From Amycolatopsis acidicola (GTDB lineage: Bacteria > Actinomycetota > Actinomycetes > Mycobacteriales > Pseudonocardiaceae): DNA of 64,000 nt. Numbering within the stretch: position 1 is the first letter of the stretch; each line of letters starts with the position of its first letter. Position numbers and translations under genes: made by a program. Shown one piece after another: positions 24,454 through 33,204 of the stretch. A model generated the notes under the pieces. The model had not been told where the DNA came from, did not search any database, and worked only from the letters and a program-made list of their open reading frames with translations. Where the stretch lies: NCBI RefSeq assembly GCF_007713735.2, contig NZ_VMNW02000029.1:1-64000 (forward strand), read 5' to 3'.

Positions 24454-25352
24454 CGAGCGTGTGGCCGAGTGCACTCGGCGTTGCTGCGGTGCTGGCAGTC
24501 TTCTGCGCCGTCGCAGCGTTCCTCTCGCCTGGACCGGCTGTTCATCGGCCCCCGGCAGGCTGGCGGCACATCGTCCGCCAGATTCGCTGGCGCCGGGTTC
24601 TTGCTGCGCTCGCGGCGGGCGTGATCGTGTGGTGGGGCACCGGGTGGCCGGTTGCCGCATTCCTCGCCGTGGCCACGGTCGTAACCGTGCCGATCTTGAT
24701 CCACGGAGACGACGCGCGGCGGGTTATCGCGCGGCTGGATGCGCTGGCGAGCTGGGTGAGGCGACTGGCCGACATCTTGGCGTCCGGCGCGGGCGGCTTG
24801 GAGCAGGCAATCTCCCGTTCGGCCCGCACCGCGCCCGAGGCGCTGGCGACCGAGATCGAGACGTTGTCGGTGCGCCTGCGCACCCGCGGCCTCGAGCCTG
24901 CCCTGCGCGCGTTCGCGGAGGACGTGGCCGACGAAGCCGCCGACGAGGTAGTCCTCGCGCTCATCCTTCGCGCCCGCGCAGGCGGACGCGGTCTGGTCGA
25001 CATCCTCGACGCCAAGGCAACCGCGCTGGAACGCGAAGTGGGCGCGCGCCGCGACATCGAGGCCGACCGTGCGAAACCGCGCACGGACGTCCGGGCCATC
25101 CTCGGCATCACGGTGCTGTTGCTGGCCGGCCTGCTGTTCTTCGCCCACGAATTCCTCACCCCGTTCGACAGCCTGCTCGGCCAACTCGTCCTGGCCGGGG
25201 TCGGCGGTCTGCTGGGTGCGGCCGGGTGGTGGATGCACCTGCTGATCCGATCTCGCCGACCTGCTCGGCTGCTCGGCGAGGCGTCGCGCGTTCCCGCCGC
25301 AACACCGCGGCCGAAGTCGTTCTCTCGTCTCACTGCGGGGGTGGAGCAATGA
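24450..25352 (+). CDS. tadB: TadB-like type II secretion F family protein
   Basis: 300 residues. Membrane spans near the N-terminus (ALGVAAVLAVFCAVAAFLS, RVLAALAAGVIVWWG, AAFLAVATVVTVPILI) precede a cytoplasmic helical domain (LDALASWVRRLADILASGAG, LEQAISRSARTAPEALATEI, FAEDVADEAADEVVLALILR). Two C-terminal spans follow. This is the GspF/PilC half-domain arrangement of TadB, an inner membrane platform that binds TadA. Overlaps with both neighbours by four bases. Confidence 0.88.
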   Translation: MTSVWPSALGVAAVLAVFCAVAAFLSPGPAVHRPPAGWRHIVRQIRWRRVLAALAAGVIVWWGTGWPVAAFLAVATVVTVPILIHGDDARRVIARLDALASWVRRLADILASGAGGLEQAISRSARTAPEALATEIETLSVRLRTRGLEPALRAFAEDVADEAADEVVLALILRARAGGRGLVDILDAKATALEREVGARRDIEADRAKPRTDVRAILGITVLLLAGLLFFAHEFLTPFDSLLGQLVLAGVGGLLGAAGWWMHLLIRSRRPARLLGEASRVPAATPRPKSFSRLTAGVEQ

Positions 25353-26242
25353 ATCCCACGGTTTTGCTTGGAGCGTTGGGCGGGCTGGCTCTGGTCTGCC
25401 TGATTCTGGCGCTGGTGCGACCGGCTCCGGTCAACGTCGCTGCCGCCGTCGCAGCGTTGGATGACCGTATCAACCGGCAACTCGACGCCGCTTCACCGCG
25501 GGGCCGCTGGTCGACGCGGGTGCACCACCTGGCCAGGTACTCGGCGCGGTCGTCGAACCGCTGGTGGGGCATCCCCGCAGCTGATCTCGACGTGCTCGAT
25601 CAGACCGCCGAACGCTACGTCGCCCGGCGCCTGATCTGGGCCGGTGGCGCCATGATCGTCGCCGGAGCGCTCGTGGGGTTGGCGTGGTTTGGCGGCGTTG
25701 CGTTCTCCGGCACGATCGTCGCACTCGTGCTGGTGGTCGCGGCCGCAGTCGGATCGGCCGTGCCGGTCCTGGCTGTGCACGAGGACGCCACGCGAGCCCG
25801 CGAGGAATTCCGCCGGGCGACTGCGGCGTATCTCGACCTGGTGGCACAGGAACGTGCCACCGGCCGTGCGCCTAGCCAAGCCCTGGGCGAAGCCGCCGAC
25901 ATCGGCGACTCGTGGGTGTTCGCGCGAATCAACCGCACCCTCGGCCGGGCGATGCGCGCCGGGCACACCCCGTGGGAAGCCTTGTCCCGTCTGGGAAAGC
26001 GGATGGGCGTACTCGAACTGGCGGACCTGGCCGACATCCTCGCCGCCGCCGCCGATGGTGCGGCCATCTACACCACGCTGATCGCCAAGGCCAGCGCATT
26101 ACGCGCCGCCGCGCTGGCCGCGGAGAAGGCCGACGCGAACTCCCGCTCCCAACGCCTGGCCCTTCCCGTAGCGCTGCTGCTGGTCGCGTTCCTCCTGCTG
26201 GTGATGTACCCGGCGATGATCCGGCTGATGACCGGCGGCTGA
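25349..26242 (+). CDS. tadC: TadC-like type II secretion F family protein
   Basis: 297 residues with an N-terminal span (LLGALGGLALVCLILALV), a central pair (LIWAGGAMIVAGALVGLAWF, VALVLVVAAAVGSAVPVL), and the T2SSF cytoplasmic helices (YLDLVAQERATGRAPSQAL, ARINRTLGRAMRAGHTPWEA, ELADLADILAAAADGAAIYT). A last span near the C-terminus (LALPVALLLVAFLLLVMYP) completes the layout. TadC pairs with TadB as the assembly platform. ATG 25349 overlaps the TadB stop. Thirty-six bases separate it from the pilin gene. Confidence 0.86.
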   Translation: MNPTVLLGALGGLALVCLILALVRPAPVNVAAAVAALDDRINRQLDAASPRGRWSTRVHHLARYSARSSNRWWGIPAADLDVLDQTAERYVARRLIWAGGAMIVAGALVGLAWFGGVAFSGTIVALVLVVAAAVGSAVPVLAVHEDATRAREEFRRATAAYLDLVAQERATGRAPSQALGEAADIGDSWVFARINRTLGRAMRAGHTPWEALSRLGKRMGVLELADLADILAAAADGAAIYTTLIAKASALRAAALAAEKADANSRSQRLALPVALLLVAFLLLVMYPAMIRLMTGG

Positions 26243-26278
26243 ACAGCAGATCTTCGTGTCAAGCAAAGGAGTAAAACA

Positions 26279-26512
26279 ATGATGATCACAGCTCGTTACC
26301 GCGTCGCGCAGCTCAGGCTCGCCCTGACCGGCATGGCGATGATTCTGATCGCCAGCGCGCAAAACCAGTACGAACGAGCCCGCGCGTCCGGCGACCGCGG
26401 GTCGGAGTCCGTGGAGAAGGCCGTGCTGGTCGCTATCGGTCTGGCCGTCGCAGTCGGGCTCGGCTTCGCCATCCGCGCTGCCGTGCAGAACTACCAGAGC
26501 CAGATCCAGTGA
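26279..26512 (+). CDS. Flp-type pilin-like small protein
   Basis: 77 residues. A hydrophilic N-terminal part ends in DRGSESVEKAVLVAIGLAVA; the hydrophobic stretch VLVAIGLAVAVGLGFAIRAA, with acidic Glu just before it, resembles the processing site and helix of Flp-type prepilins. The polar tail is short (VQNYQSQIQ). It is the best candidate for the major pilin: a small gene directly after TadC and before the pseudopilins, with its own strong ribosome site AAAGGAG. The cleavage site is inferred, as the leader is longer than classical Flp leaders. Confidence 0.65.
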   Translation: MMITARYRVAQLRLALTGMAMILIASAQNQYERARASGDRGSESVEKAVLVAIGLAVAVGLGFAIRAAVQNYQSQIQ

Positions 26513-26536
26513 CCTGACAAGGAAGTTGGGACGAAG

Positions 26537-26917
26537 ATGCCAACCACCGACGAAATCGAACGTCGCGTCGAACAAGCCGATGCCGCCAGAAGCGCGCGGA
26601 GGTCCGCCGCAGCACAGCAGATCGGCGAACTCGCAGCACGTCGCGCAACGATCGCAGACCAGCTCCGCAAACTGGAACAGGAACTCGGCGACGTGCTCGC
26701 GGAATCCAGCGACGTCATCGAAATCAGCGAGCTGGCCACCTTCACCGACGTCCCCGCCGCCGAGCTGACCCGCTGGCTCCACGACCGGAAATCCAACCGC
26801 GGCAGGCGAAAGAAGTCCGCTGCGGGCTCGGCGAACATCAAGCGCCGGAAACCGGCTCCCGCGCCACAGGAGCCTGCTGTCCCGATAGGCACTGTCACGC
26901 CCACCGGAGTGACGTGA
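26537..26917 (+). CDS. hypothetical coiled-coil protein of the Tad locus
   Basis: 126 residues. The first 60 are predicted coiled coil (ERRVEQADAARSARRSAAAQ, ATIADQLRKLEQELGDVLAE). A short helix-turn-helix-like segment follows (EISELATFTDVPAAELTRWL), then a basic, proline-rich tail with KSNRGRRKKS and KRRKPAPAP. No signal or membrane span. It could bind DNA or act as an adaptor; no family is recognised. It is embedded in the pilus operon: 24 bases after the pilin, and its stop overlaps the next start. Confidence 0.6.
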   Translation: MPTTDEIERRVEQADAARSARRSAAAQQIGELAARRATIADQLRKLEQELGDVLAESSDVIEISELATFTDVPAAELTRWLHDRKSNRGRRKKSAAGSANIKRRKPAPAPQEPAVPIGTVTPTGVT

Positions 26918-27342
26918 TGACGGCCCCCGTGTGGAAGCGATTGCGCGGTGACAGCGGGGCGGAAACCGTGGGCCTGGCCGTGCTCTTCCCGGTCGTGCTG
27001 GTCTTGATCCTTTCAATGGTGCAGGGCGGGCTCTGGTGGCACGCGCATGCCGTTGCAGCCCAAGCTGCTCAAGCCGGCGTGGATGCCGGTCGGCCTGTCG
27101 GCGCCACCAGCGACACGGCCTCCGAAGCCGCTCGCTCGTTCGCCGCACGGGCCGGGCGCGGCGTGCTCGCGGCACCTGAAGCCCACGCGACCGCCACCGC
27201 GGACACCGTCCAGGTCACCGTTTCGGGAACCGCCGTCAGTCTCTTGCCTTTTCCTGGCTTGGAAATCCGTGTCGACGCGAACGCGCAAGCCACCAAGGAA
27301 CGCTTCACCGTGCCCACCATCGACGCAGGAGCAAGCTCATGA
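26914..27342 (+). CDS. TadE-like pseudopilin
   Basis: 142 residues (ATG 26917 overlaps the previous stop; GTG 26914 is an alternative). The N-terminus RGDSGAETVGLAVLFPVVLV with following hydrophobic residues is the TadE motif with Glu at the +5-like position. The extracellular part is Ala-rich. TadE/TadF proteins are pilin-like minor components cut by TadV. First of three consecutive pseudopilin genes with four-base overlaps. Confidence 0.8.
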   Translation: MMTAPVWKRLRGDSGAETVGLAVLFPVVLVLILSMVQGGLWWHAHAVAAQAAQAGVDAGRPVGATSDTASEAARSFAARAGRGVLAAPEAHATATADTVQVTVSGTAVSLLPFPGLEIRVDANAQATKERFTVPTIDAGASS

Positions 27343-27767
27343 GCTGCGGGCGGTGCTGGGGTGACGCTGGGTCGGTCAGCGTCGAAGCCGCCGTGCTGGT
27401 ACCTGCCGCGATCTTCGTCGGACTCCTGATCATCGCGGGCGCCCGGGTCAGCTCTGCGCAGCAAGCGGTCGACAACGCCGCCACCGCGGCCGCGCGAGCC
27501 GCTTCAATCGCCCGCACGCCAGCCGCGGCGGAGCTGGCCGGAACCCAGGTCGCCCGCGAACGGCTGGGGCGCGAGGGCATCACCTGCCAGGAATCCAACA
27601 TCTCGGTCGACGCGAGCCAAATCGCCGTCGGCCGCGCAGGTCTCGTCCGGGCGGACGTGACGTGCCAAGTCGCGCTGAGCGATCTTGCCCTCCCCGTTCC
27701 CGGCGGAACACGAACGATCACCGCCACCTTCACCAGCCCCGCGGATCCGTATCGAGGCCTCCCATGA
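27339..27767 (+). CDS. TadE-like pseudopilin
   Basis: 142 residues. Residues 8-35 (GDAGSVSVEAAVLVPAAIFV and following) form the prepilin-like segment with glutamate before the hydrophobic helix. The remainder (SSAQQAVDNAATAAARAASI) is the Ala-rich helical extension typical of TadE-like proteins, with two cysteines (ITCQES, VTCQVA) that could form a disulfide outside the membrane. ATG 27339 overlaps the previous stop; the stop overlaps the next start. Confidence 0.8.
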   Translation: MSCGRCWGDAGSVSVEAAVLVPAAIFVGLLIIAGARVSSAQQAVDNAATAAARAASIARTPAAAELAGTQVARERLGREGITCQESNISVDASQIAVGRAGLVRADVTCQVALSDLALPVPGGTRTITATFTSPADPYRGLP

Positions 27768-28177
27768 CAGCGAAGGAAACACCGCGGGATGCCGGATCGG
27801 TCACCATCATGATCGCCGTCCTGGTTCCCGCGCTGCTGCTCGTGCTGGGACTCATCGTTGACGGCTCGGCCAGGTTGCGGGCCATCGCTCGCGCCGACGC
27901 GCTGGCCGCCGAAGCCGCCCGCGCGGCCAGCACCGCCGTGGATACGCGGAGTTCCACTGTCGGAGTCGACACCGCCTCCGCGGCTCGCACCGCAGCGGAC
28001 TACCTAGCACGCGCCGGATATCCCGGCGACGTCCGCATTGTCGGCCCCCGCGCGGTGCGCGTGACGGTGACCGTCACCGAGCCCACGCGCATCGGCCTAC
28101 TCGGCAGCACCGCCCAATCCACCGGCACAGCTCTAGCCGAACTCGGCGTCGGCACCCGCGACGGTGGTCTGCCATGA
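27764..28177 (+). CDS. TadG/TadE-like pseudopilin
   Basis: 137 residues from ATG 27764. RDAGSVTIMIAVLVPALLLV and the downstream LGLIVDGSARLRAIARADAL match the TadG-like N-terminal segment (helicase/secretion neighbourhood family in actinobacteria), with Ala-rich continuation. The open frame extends upstream to 27662, but that part overlaps the previous gene. It lacks the large von Willebrand domain of full TadG. The stop overlaps the LysM-BTAD start. Confidence 0.75.
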   Translation: MTAKETPRDAGSVTIMIAVLVPALLLVLGLIVDGSARLRAIARADALAAEAARAASTAVDTRSSTVGVDTASAARTAADYLARAGYPGDVRIVGPRAVRVTVTVTEPTRIGLLGSTAQSTGTALAELGVGTRDGGLP

Positions 28178-30885
28178 CTTCCCAGGCGGGACAACGAGTT
28201 CGTGGCGTGCTCGCTGGACTGGCCCTTCTCGTTTTCGTCGCCGGCATCCCGCTCGGGCTGCTCGCACTCGGGGCCGGCCCCGCGCGGCTGATGCCCGCCC
28301 GCTGGCCCGAGCCGACCCCGATCGTCCAGTGGCCCGAGCACATCTGGAACGCCCTGCGATGGGCATGGCTCACCGGCGACCTAGCGCTCTGGCTCCTCAT
28401 CGCCACCGCCTGGCTCGGCTGGCTCGCACTGACCGTTTCCGTTGCTGTCGAGGTAATGCGTCAGACCGGGCGAGGAGTCCGGACCGCCGGTATCCTGGTC
28501 CGCCGAGTTCCACGACGCAGGTGGATCGCCGGACTTGTGGCGGCCGTTCTCGTGGCAACGTCGGCAGGCACCGCAACGGCCTCCAGCCGCCCTGGCACGC
28601 TGATCGCGGCTACCGCACCACCGCGGCCGATCACGGTCTCCCCCAAGCCCGCCGAGAACCTGGTGTCGTGCCCAGTAGTGCACGGCGACACGTTGTGGAC
28701 ATTGGCGGAGCGGCACCTCGGTGCCGGCACCCGCTACCACGAGATCGTGCACCTGAACCTGGCGCTCCTCGGGGAAAATCCCGACGAACTCGAGCCCGGG
28801 TGGACGCTTTGGCTCCCTTCGGACGCCGTCGACCTTCCGCACCCGACGGACACCGAGCTGATCGGGCGCATCGTCACGGTGAACTCCACGGACACGCTCT
28901 CGCGCATCGCTGAACGCGAGCTCGGCGATCCTGACGCCTGGCGGTTGCTCTTCAGCCTCAACGTCGGACGTGTCCAGCCGGACGGCCGCGCTCTCCGCGA
29001 CCCCGACTTGCTCATGCCCGGCTGGCGTCTCGTCCTGCCGAGCCAGCCCGAGCCATCCCCTCGGCTCCATGCGACCTCCCCACCAGCGTCGGCCCCGGGC
29101 AGCCCGTCCACTCCACCGAAGCCTGCGCCCGCAGCGAACCCTTCGACCGGCATTTCGCTGCCGACTGGAGCGTTCGTCAGCCTCGGACTCGCCGCGTTGG
29201 TCACCCTCGCGATGATCACCGTGCGACTGCGGCGTCGCCGCTGGTACCGACCTGGCGCGCCAGACCAGGCTGACCCCGCGGAGCTACCCGTCGTCCGCGC
29301 GCTGCGCATCGCTTTCGACACTGCCACGGAGCCCGTGCCATCGGAGCGGATGCGGCCTCGCGAGCTCGAAACCCGGGAGCGCGCGAAGGCCACCGTCCGC
29401 AGATCGCCGCAGGACACGCTGCTCGGCATCCGCGACAGCCAGAACGTCGCGCTCGAACTCGCGCGCGCCGGCGGCCTGGGGCTCGTCGGCCCAGGCACGC
29501 ACGCGGCTGCGCGAGCACTGATCGTCGCCCACCTCGCACAAGCCCTTCGCGATGATGTCGACGCGCTGGTCGTGATCCCAGCGGACGACGCACACGCGCT
29601 GTTCGGAAACGAAGTTCCGGAGCATCAACTACTTCTTGCCGACGACTTGCCAGCTGCCCTCGACATCCTCGGGACCGAGTTGCGACGTACGGAGGGCTTC
29701 CGGCACCTGCTTCTGGTCGCCACCCCCACCGCGGAAACAGAACAGCGCGTAGCCGCTCTCCTCGACGAAGGCTCACGCCTCGACCTAGCCGGCGTACTCC
29801 TCGGCCGGTGGCAACCTGGCGTCACCGCTCGCGTCCACGAAGACGGCACAGTAGATGCGAGTGACGAAACCTTGACCAATACCCGGCTCTTCACCCTGCC
29901 TGCCGCCGACGCCCACGACCTTCTCGCTCTCCTGAAAGTCACAGGCTCCGATCGCGACGAGCCGCACCCACCGTCCCCGGGCAACGCCGACTACGACTTC
30001 GTCACAGCCGAACCTGAAGCTGCCGCGAAGCTGCCTCCGACGAAGCCGTCGACCACCGATACGACCAACCATGGCGATCGATGCGCGACCACGAGCCCTC
30101 GCCCCGCCACTCCCCTGCATCTACAGGTACTCGGCCGACTCCACCTGACTCTCGGAACGTCCGAGCCCACCGACATCATCGAGATCTTCGCGCCGCGGCA
30201 GCGCGAGATCCTGGTCTACCTGGCGTTGCACCGCGAAGGCTGCCGACGCGAAGCCCTGACCGCCGCGCTTTGGCCGGACGCGCCAAGCGACCGCCCCTAC
30301 AACAGCTTCCACGCCACACTGTCCCAACTCCGCCGAAGCCTGCGCCAAGCAACCGAAAAGGACGGCGCGCCCGAGCTCGTCACACAGCAAGACGGCCACT
30401 ACGCCCTCGATCCGGCGACCGTGGACGTCGACCTTTGGCAGCTGCAAGACGCTCTCGCCGCGGGCCGCCGCGAAAGCCCGCCGGCCGACCGCTTGGCGGC
30501 CCTGCGACGAGTTCCCGAGCTGTACCGAGGAGACCTTGGCGGCGGAATCACAGCCGAGTGGATCGAAAGCCCCCGCGAAGCACTCCGACGGGAAGCACTC
30601 GACTCGCTTAGCTTCCTGATCGCCGAGATCAGGAACGAGGCTCCCGAAGAGGCTCTCGAACTGCTGGAGAACGCACGCCAGCTCGACCCATACAACGAAG
30701 CGATCTACCGCGACCTCATGCGCATGCAAGCGCGCCTCGGCCACCACGCCAGCATCGAGCGCACGCTGCACCTGCTGACCACCTCACTGTCTGATTTGGA
30801 CCAGCAGCCGACACCAGACACCTTGCGTCTTGCCGAAGCCCTGCGGCAACGGGACGATCCACTGGAAAATCGACAAGCCAGCTGA
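28174..30885 (+). CDS. membrane-anchored LysM-BTAD regulator
   Basis: 903 residues. Two or three N-terminal membrane spans (VLAGLALLVFVAGIPLGLLA, LALWLLIATAWLGWLALTVS, WIAGLVAAVLVATSAGTATA) precede two LysM-type repeats (VVHGDTLWTLAERHLGAGTR; VNSTDTLSRIAERELGDPDA). Another span follows (FVSLGLAALVTLAMITVRLR), then a long cytoplasmic part. The C-terminal 250 residues hold a winged-helix-like region (APRQREILVYLALHREGCRR, LTAALWPDAPSDRPYNSFHA) and a BTAD TPR domain (LYRGDLGGGITAEWIESPRE, ALELLENARQLDPYNEAIYR), as in SARP regulators. It may sense cell-wall peptidoglycan and control the pilus operon, of which it is the last gene. Confidence 0.87.
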   Translation: MTSQAGQRVRGVLAGLALLVFVAGIPLGLLALGAGPARLMPARWPEPTPIVQWPEHIWNALRWAWLTGDLALWLLIATAWLGWLALTVSVAVEVMRQTGRGVRTAGILVRRVPRRRWIAGLVAAVLVATSAGTATASSRPGTLIAATAPPRPITVSPKPAENLVSCPVVHGDTLWTLAERHLGAGTRYHEIVHLNLALLGENPDELEPGWTLWLPSDAVDLPHPTDTELIGRIVTVNSTDTLSRIAERELGDPDAWRLLFSLNVGRVQPDGRALRDPDLLMPGWRLVLPSQPEPSPRLHATSPPASAPGSPSTPPKPAPAANPSTGISLPTGAFVSLGLAALVTLAMITVRLRRRRWYRPGAPDQADPAELPVVRALRIAFDTATEPVPSERMRPRELETRERAKATVRRSPQDTLLGIRDSQNVALELARAGGLGLVGPGTHAAARALIVAHLAQALRDDVDALVVIPADDAHALFGNEVPEHQLLLADDLPAALDILGTELRRTEGFRHLLLVATPTAETEQRVAALLDEGSRLDLAGVLLGRWQPGVTARVHEDGTVDASDETLTNTRLFTLPAADAHDLLALLKVTGSDRDEPHPPSPGNADYDFVTAEPEAAAKLPPTKPSTTDTTNHGDRCATTSPRPATPLHLQVLGRLHLTLGTSEPTDIIEIFAPRQREILVYLALHREGCRREALTAALWPDAPSDRPYNSFHATLSQLRRSLRQATEKDGAPELVTQQDGHYALDPATVDVDLWQLQDALAAGRRESPPADRLAALRRVPELYRGDLGGGITAEWIESPREALRREALDSLSFLIAEIRNEAPEEALELLENARQLDPYNEAIYRDLMRMQARLGHHASIERTLHLLTTSLSDLDQQPTPDTLRLAEALRQRDDPLENRQAS

Positions 30886-30960
30886 CCTCGATCTTCCACC
30901 GCTCCCTCTTGTACGCAATCGCCGTGCAATTGCCAGGCTGCAGCACTTGGCATCTCCATC

Positions 30961-31005
30961 CTCACCCTCTGCACAGGGTGAGACGACGAGCAGAGCGCGC
31001 TCTGC
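30961..31005. terminator. two adjacent hairpins after the Tad operon
   Basis: CTCACCCT at 30961-30968 pairs with AGGGTGAG at 30975-30982 (8 perfect bases, 6-base loop). A second perfect palindrome GCAGAGCGCGCTCTGC follows at 30990-31005. They lie between the end of the LysM-BTAD gene and the convergent cupin gene, so they probably end transcription from one or both sides. No run of T follows, as is common in actinomycetes. The rest of this 266-base gap holds nothing recognisable. Confidence 0.6.
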
Positions 31006-31151
31006 GGCGCCGTGGGTGTGGACTGGATCGTGGCCGCGGCGCTGGCGAGTTACTCGGCGACGAAGTGGTGGTTCCCGTCGGTGATCGGGATGTTCTTGTC
31101 GACTGCTGCAGTCGATGGATGTCCCGGTACTGCCCCGGGCGCTGTTCCCGA

Positions 31152-31643
31152 TCAGCCGTTCAGAAGAGACAGCTCGCGGGGTGGCGGGCCCAGGATCTCG
31201 ATGGCGTGCCTGGCTGCGGCATGCCCCAGTGTCGTCGGGTCGACAGGGCCAGGATCGGGCAGGCGGCGTTGGCGAGCGGGTTCACCCACCTCGGCCGCGA
31301 ACCGCTCGAAGCCGGCGGGCGTCGTGATCTGCAAGACGCGGAGCGGCTCGTCTGGGCCGACCACGAACGTGTGGGGATGACCGACGGGCAGGTGCACGAA
31401 GTCGCCCGGACCTGCTTCGAACACCACGTCGTCGCAGCGAATCCGGACGCTGCCCGACAGGAGGTAGAACATTTCGTCCTCGTCCAGATGCCGGTGCAGC
31501 GGCGGGGCGAATCCCGCCGGGTTGACGAACTCCGCAACAGTGACCCGGCCGCGTGTCTGCTCGCCCGCGATCTTGATGGTGACCAGGTTCCCGAGGAACC
31601 ACAGAGCCTCGCCCTCGTCCGGTCTGCGCACGTACGGGTTCAT
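31152..31643 (-). CDS. cupin domain-containing protein
   Basis: 163 residues. The first cupin motif, PLHRHLDEDEMFYLLSGSVR, contains the two histidines and the glutamate that bind metal. The second motif, FVHLPVGHPHTFVVGPDEPL, supplies the last histidine. Small cupins of this type are dioxygenases, isomerases or quercetinase-like enzymes; the substrate is not predictable. The gene is divergent from a TetR regulator with an obvious palindromic operator between them, so it is very probably its target. Confidence 0.88.
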   Translation of the reverse strand: MNPYVRRPDEGEALWFLGNLVTIKIAGEQTRGRVTVAEFVNPAGFAPPLHRHLDEDEMFYLLSGSVRIRCDDVVFEAGPGDFVHLPVGHPHTFVVGPDEPLRVLQITTPAGFERFAAEVGEPARQRRLPDPGPVDPTTLGHAAARHAIEILGPPPRELSLLNG

Positions 31644-31659
31644 GGTGGCCTCATTTCAG

Positions 31660-31672
31660 TAGACATTGTCTA
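31660..31672. promoter_or_regulatory. palindromic operator between cupin and TetR genes
   Basis: TAGACATTGTCTA is a perfect 6-base inverted repeat around one T, 17 bases upstream of the cupin start and 28 bases upstream of the TetR start. It is followed by a weaker related repeat, TAGTCA ... TGACACTA. The size and place fit TetR-family operators, and repression of both genes by the TetR protein is the simplest reading. Confidence 0.65.
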
Positions 31673-31700
31673 GTCAATATGACACTAGTATCCTCAAACT

Positions 31701-32342
31701 GTGAGTTCCGTCAACAGGCCCAGCCGCCGCTACGCCTCGCCACTACGAGAGGAAAGCGCCCGGCGGACCAGGCGCGCCGTGGTGGCAGCGGCCACGACAC
31801 TGTTCTCTGAGCGGGGGTACACCGCGACCTCGCTCGCCGAGGTCGCCGCCGCAGCCGGAGTGTCCCGCCCCACCGCCTTCTCCGCGTTCGGCTCCAAGGG
31901 CGCCCTGTTGCGCCAGGTGCTGGACGAGGCGCTGGCCGGTGACGACGAGCCGGTCGCGGTCGCCGACCGCCCATGGTTTCGGCCAGTATGGGACGCGGCG
32001 TCGCCGGCCGAGGTGCTGGCGGCCTACGCCGGGGTGTGCACTCTGATCGGCAGGCGTGCGGCCCGGATGTTCGAGGTCGTTCGTCGTGCCGCCGACAACT
32101 CGCCCGACGCCCGGGAGCTGTGGGAGACGTTGTGCCGCAACCGGATCGCCGGCGCCCGCATGGTCGTCGAGCGAGCCGTCAAACGTGGCGCCACCGTCGA
32201 CCTGGAACGAGCCGTCGACTCGTTGTGGATCTTCAACGACCCTTCCCACTACGACGCCCTCGTACACCGTCGTGGCTGGCCGGAAACTGTCTTCACCTCG
32301 TGGCTCGCCGCCCGCATGCGTGACGCCGTCCTCGACCTGTGA
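31701..32342 (+). CDS. TetR family transcriptional regulator
   Basis: 213 residues. The HTH is TRRAVVAAATTLFSERGYTA, then SLAEVAAAAGVSRPTAFSAF, the usual TetR DNA-binding core at about residues 22-70. The helical C-terminus (AYAGVCTLIGRRAARMFEVV, ELWETLCRNRIAGARMVVER) is the ligand-binding domain. GTG 31701 start. Divergent from the cupin gene; the ligand is probably a substrate of that enzyme, which is inference. Confidence 0.88.
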   Translation: MSSVNRPSRRYASPLREESARRTRRAVVAAATTLFSERGYTATSLAEVAAAAGVSRPTAFSAFGSKGALLRQVLDEALAGDDEPVAVADRPWFRPVWDAASPAEVLAAYAGVCTLIGRRAARMFEVVRRAADNSPDARELWETLCRNRIAGARMVVERAVKRGATVDLERAVDSLWIFNDPSHYDALVHRRGWPETVFTSWLAARMRDAVLDL

Positions 32343-32761
32343 CGCGTCCCAGTCCTGTTCCCGGTTCGCACGGCTCCTTTCAGTGTGGTCACAGCGCGGG
32401 CCAGTGCTACTCACCCCCAGGATCATCGAAGCGTTCACGACACAAACGATGAGGACGTCATTTCCTGACAGATCGACGTCAAATCCGCCGAAAGAAGGAA
32501 ATGGCGCCAAAGGCAAGACCCACGCGCCTGTAGGGTCTGACCGCGTACGACATGTCGATCTTGACTGATCTGCGGCTTCTATCTTGTCTCATGGCGATGT
32601 CGTCAAGATCAGTCTCAAACCCGTGGCATTTCCTTAACTGCGATCACGCATCCGCGCCGCACTGGGCACGCCTGGTTTCAGATCTCCGACTCCGTCGCGA
32701 CGGCCGTTCCTTCCTGCGCGATATCTCCGTTGACGGCCTGTTGAGGATCGTCAGCGTGAGG

Positions 32762-33090
32762 ATGCACGCGAACGAGGCGGATATCGACGAGGAGCTTGTG
32801 CGCCGGCTGGTGGCTGGGCAGTTCCCGGCATGGGCGGACCTGCCGATCGAGGCGGTGGCGTCGTCGGGCACGGACAATGCGATGTACCGGCTGGGCGCCG
32901 ATCCCGCCGTGCGCCTACCCCGCACCCGGTTGCGGCGAACGATGTCGCCACCGGAACAGAAGCAAGTGCTGGAGCTGCACCGTACCTGCCGGTCATGGTG
33001 CCGACGCCGGTCGCGTGCGGCGGGCCCGCGCCCAACCGGATCGTGCTCGGTGTCCCGGTCCACCGGACCGACATCCTCCCAGCACTGATC
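32762..33090 (+). pseudogene. aminoglycoside phosphotransferase family remnant
   Basis: From ATG 32762 the frame gives MHANEADIDEELVRRLVAGQ, then FPAWADLPIEAVASSGTDNA and MYRLGADPAVRLPRT, the N-lobe of the APH family of small-molecule kinases. After about 60 residues the similarity continues only in another frame (APYLPVMVPTPVACGGPAPN, matching the usual APHLP..VPVPLA segment) and then ends. The catalytic loop and the rest of the C-lobe are gone. The upstream 419-base stretch 32343-32761 holds no gene; only two copies of GACGTCA (near 32455 and 32475) stand out. Confidence 0.6.
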
Positions 33091-33204
33091 TCCAGTCCAG
33101 CTCGGCGAGTTTACGCCGCACCTCGGTGAACTTCCAGATGCACCGCACGGCTGCCTTCACGTGAAGGTTCCAGCGCACGAAACTCATTCCGTTCTGGCGG
33201 TCAG

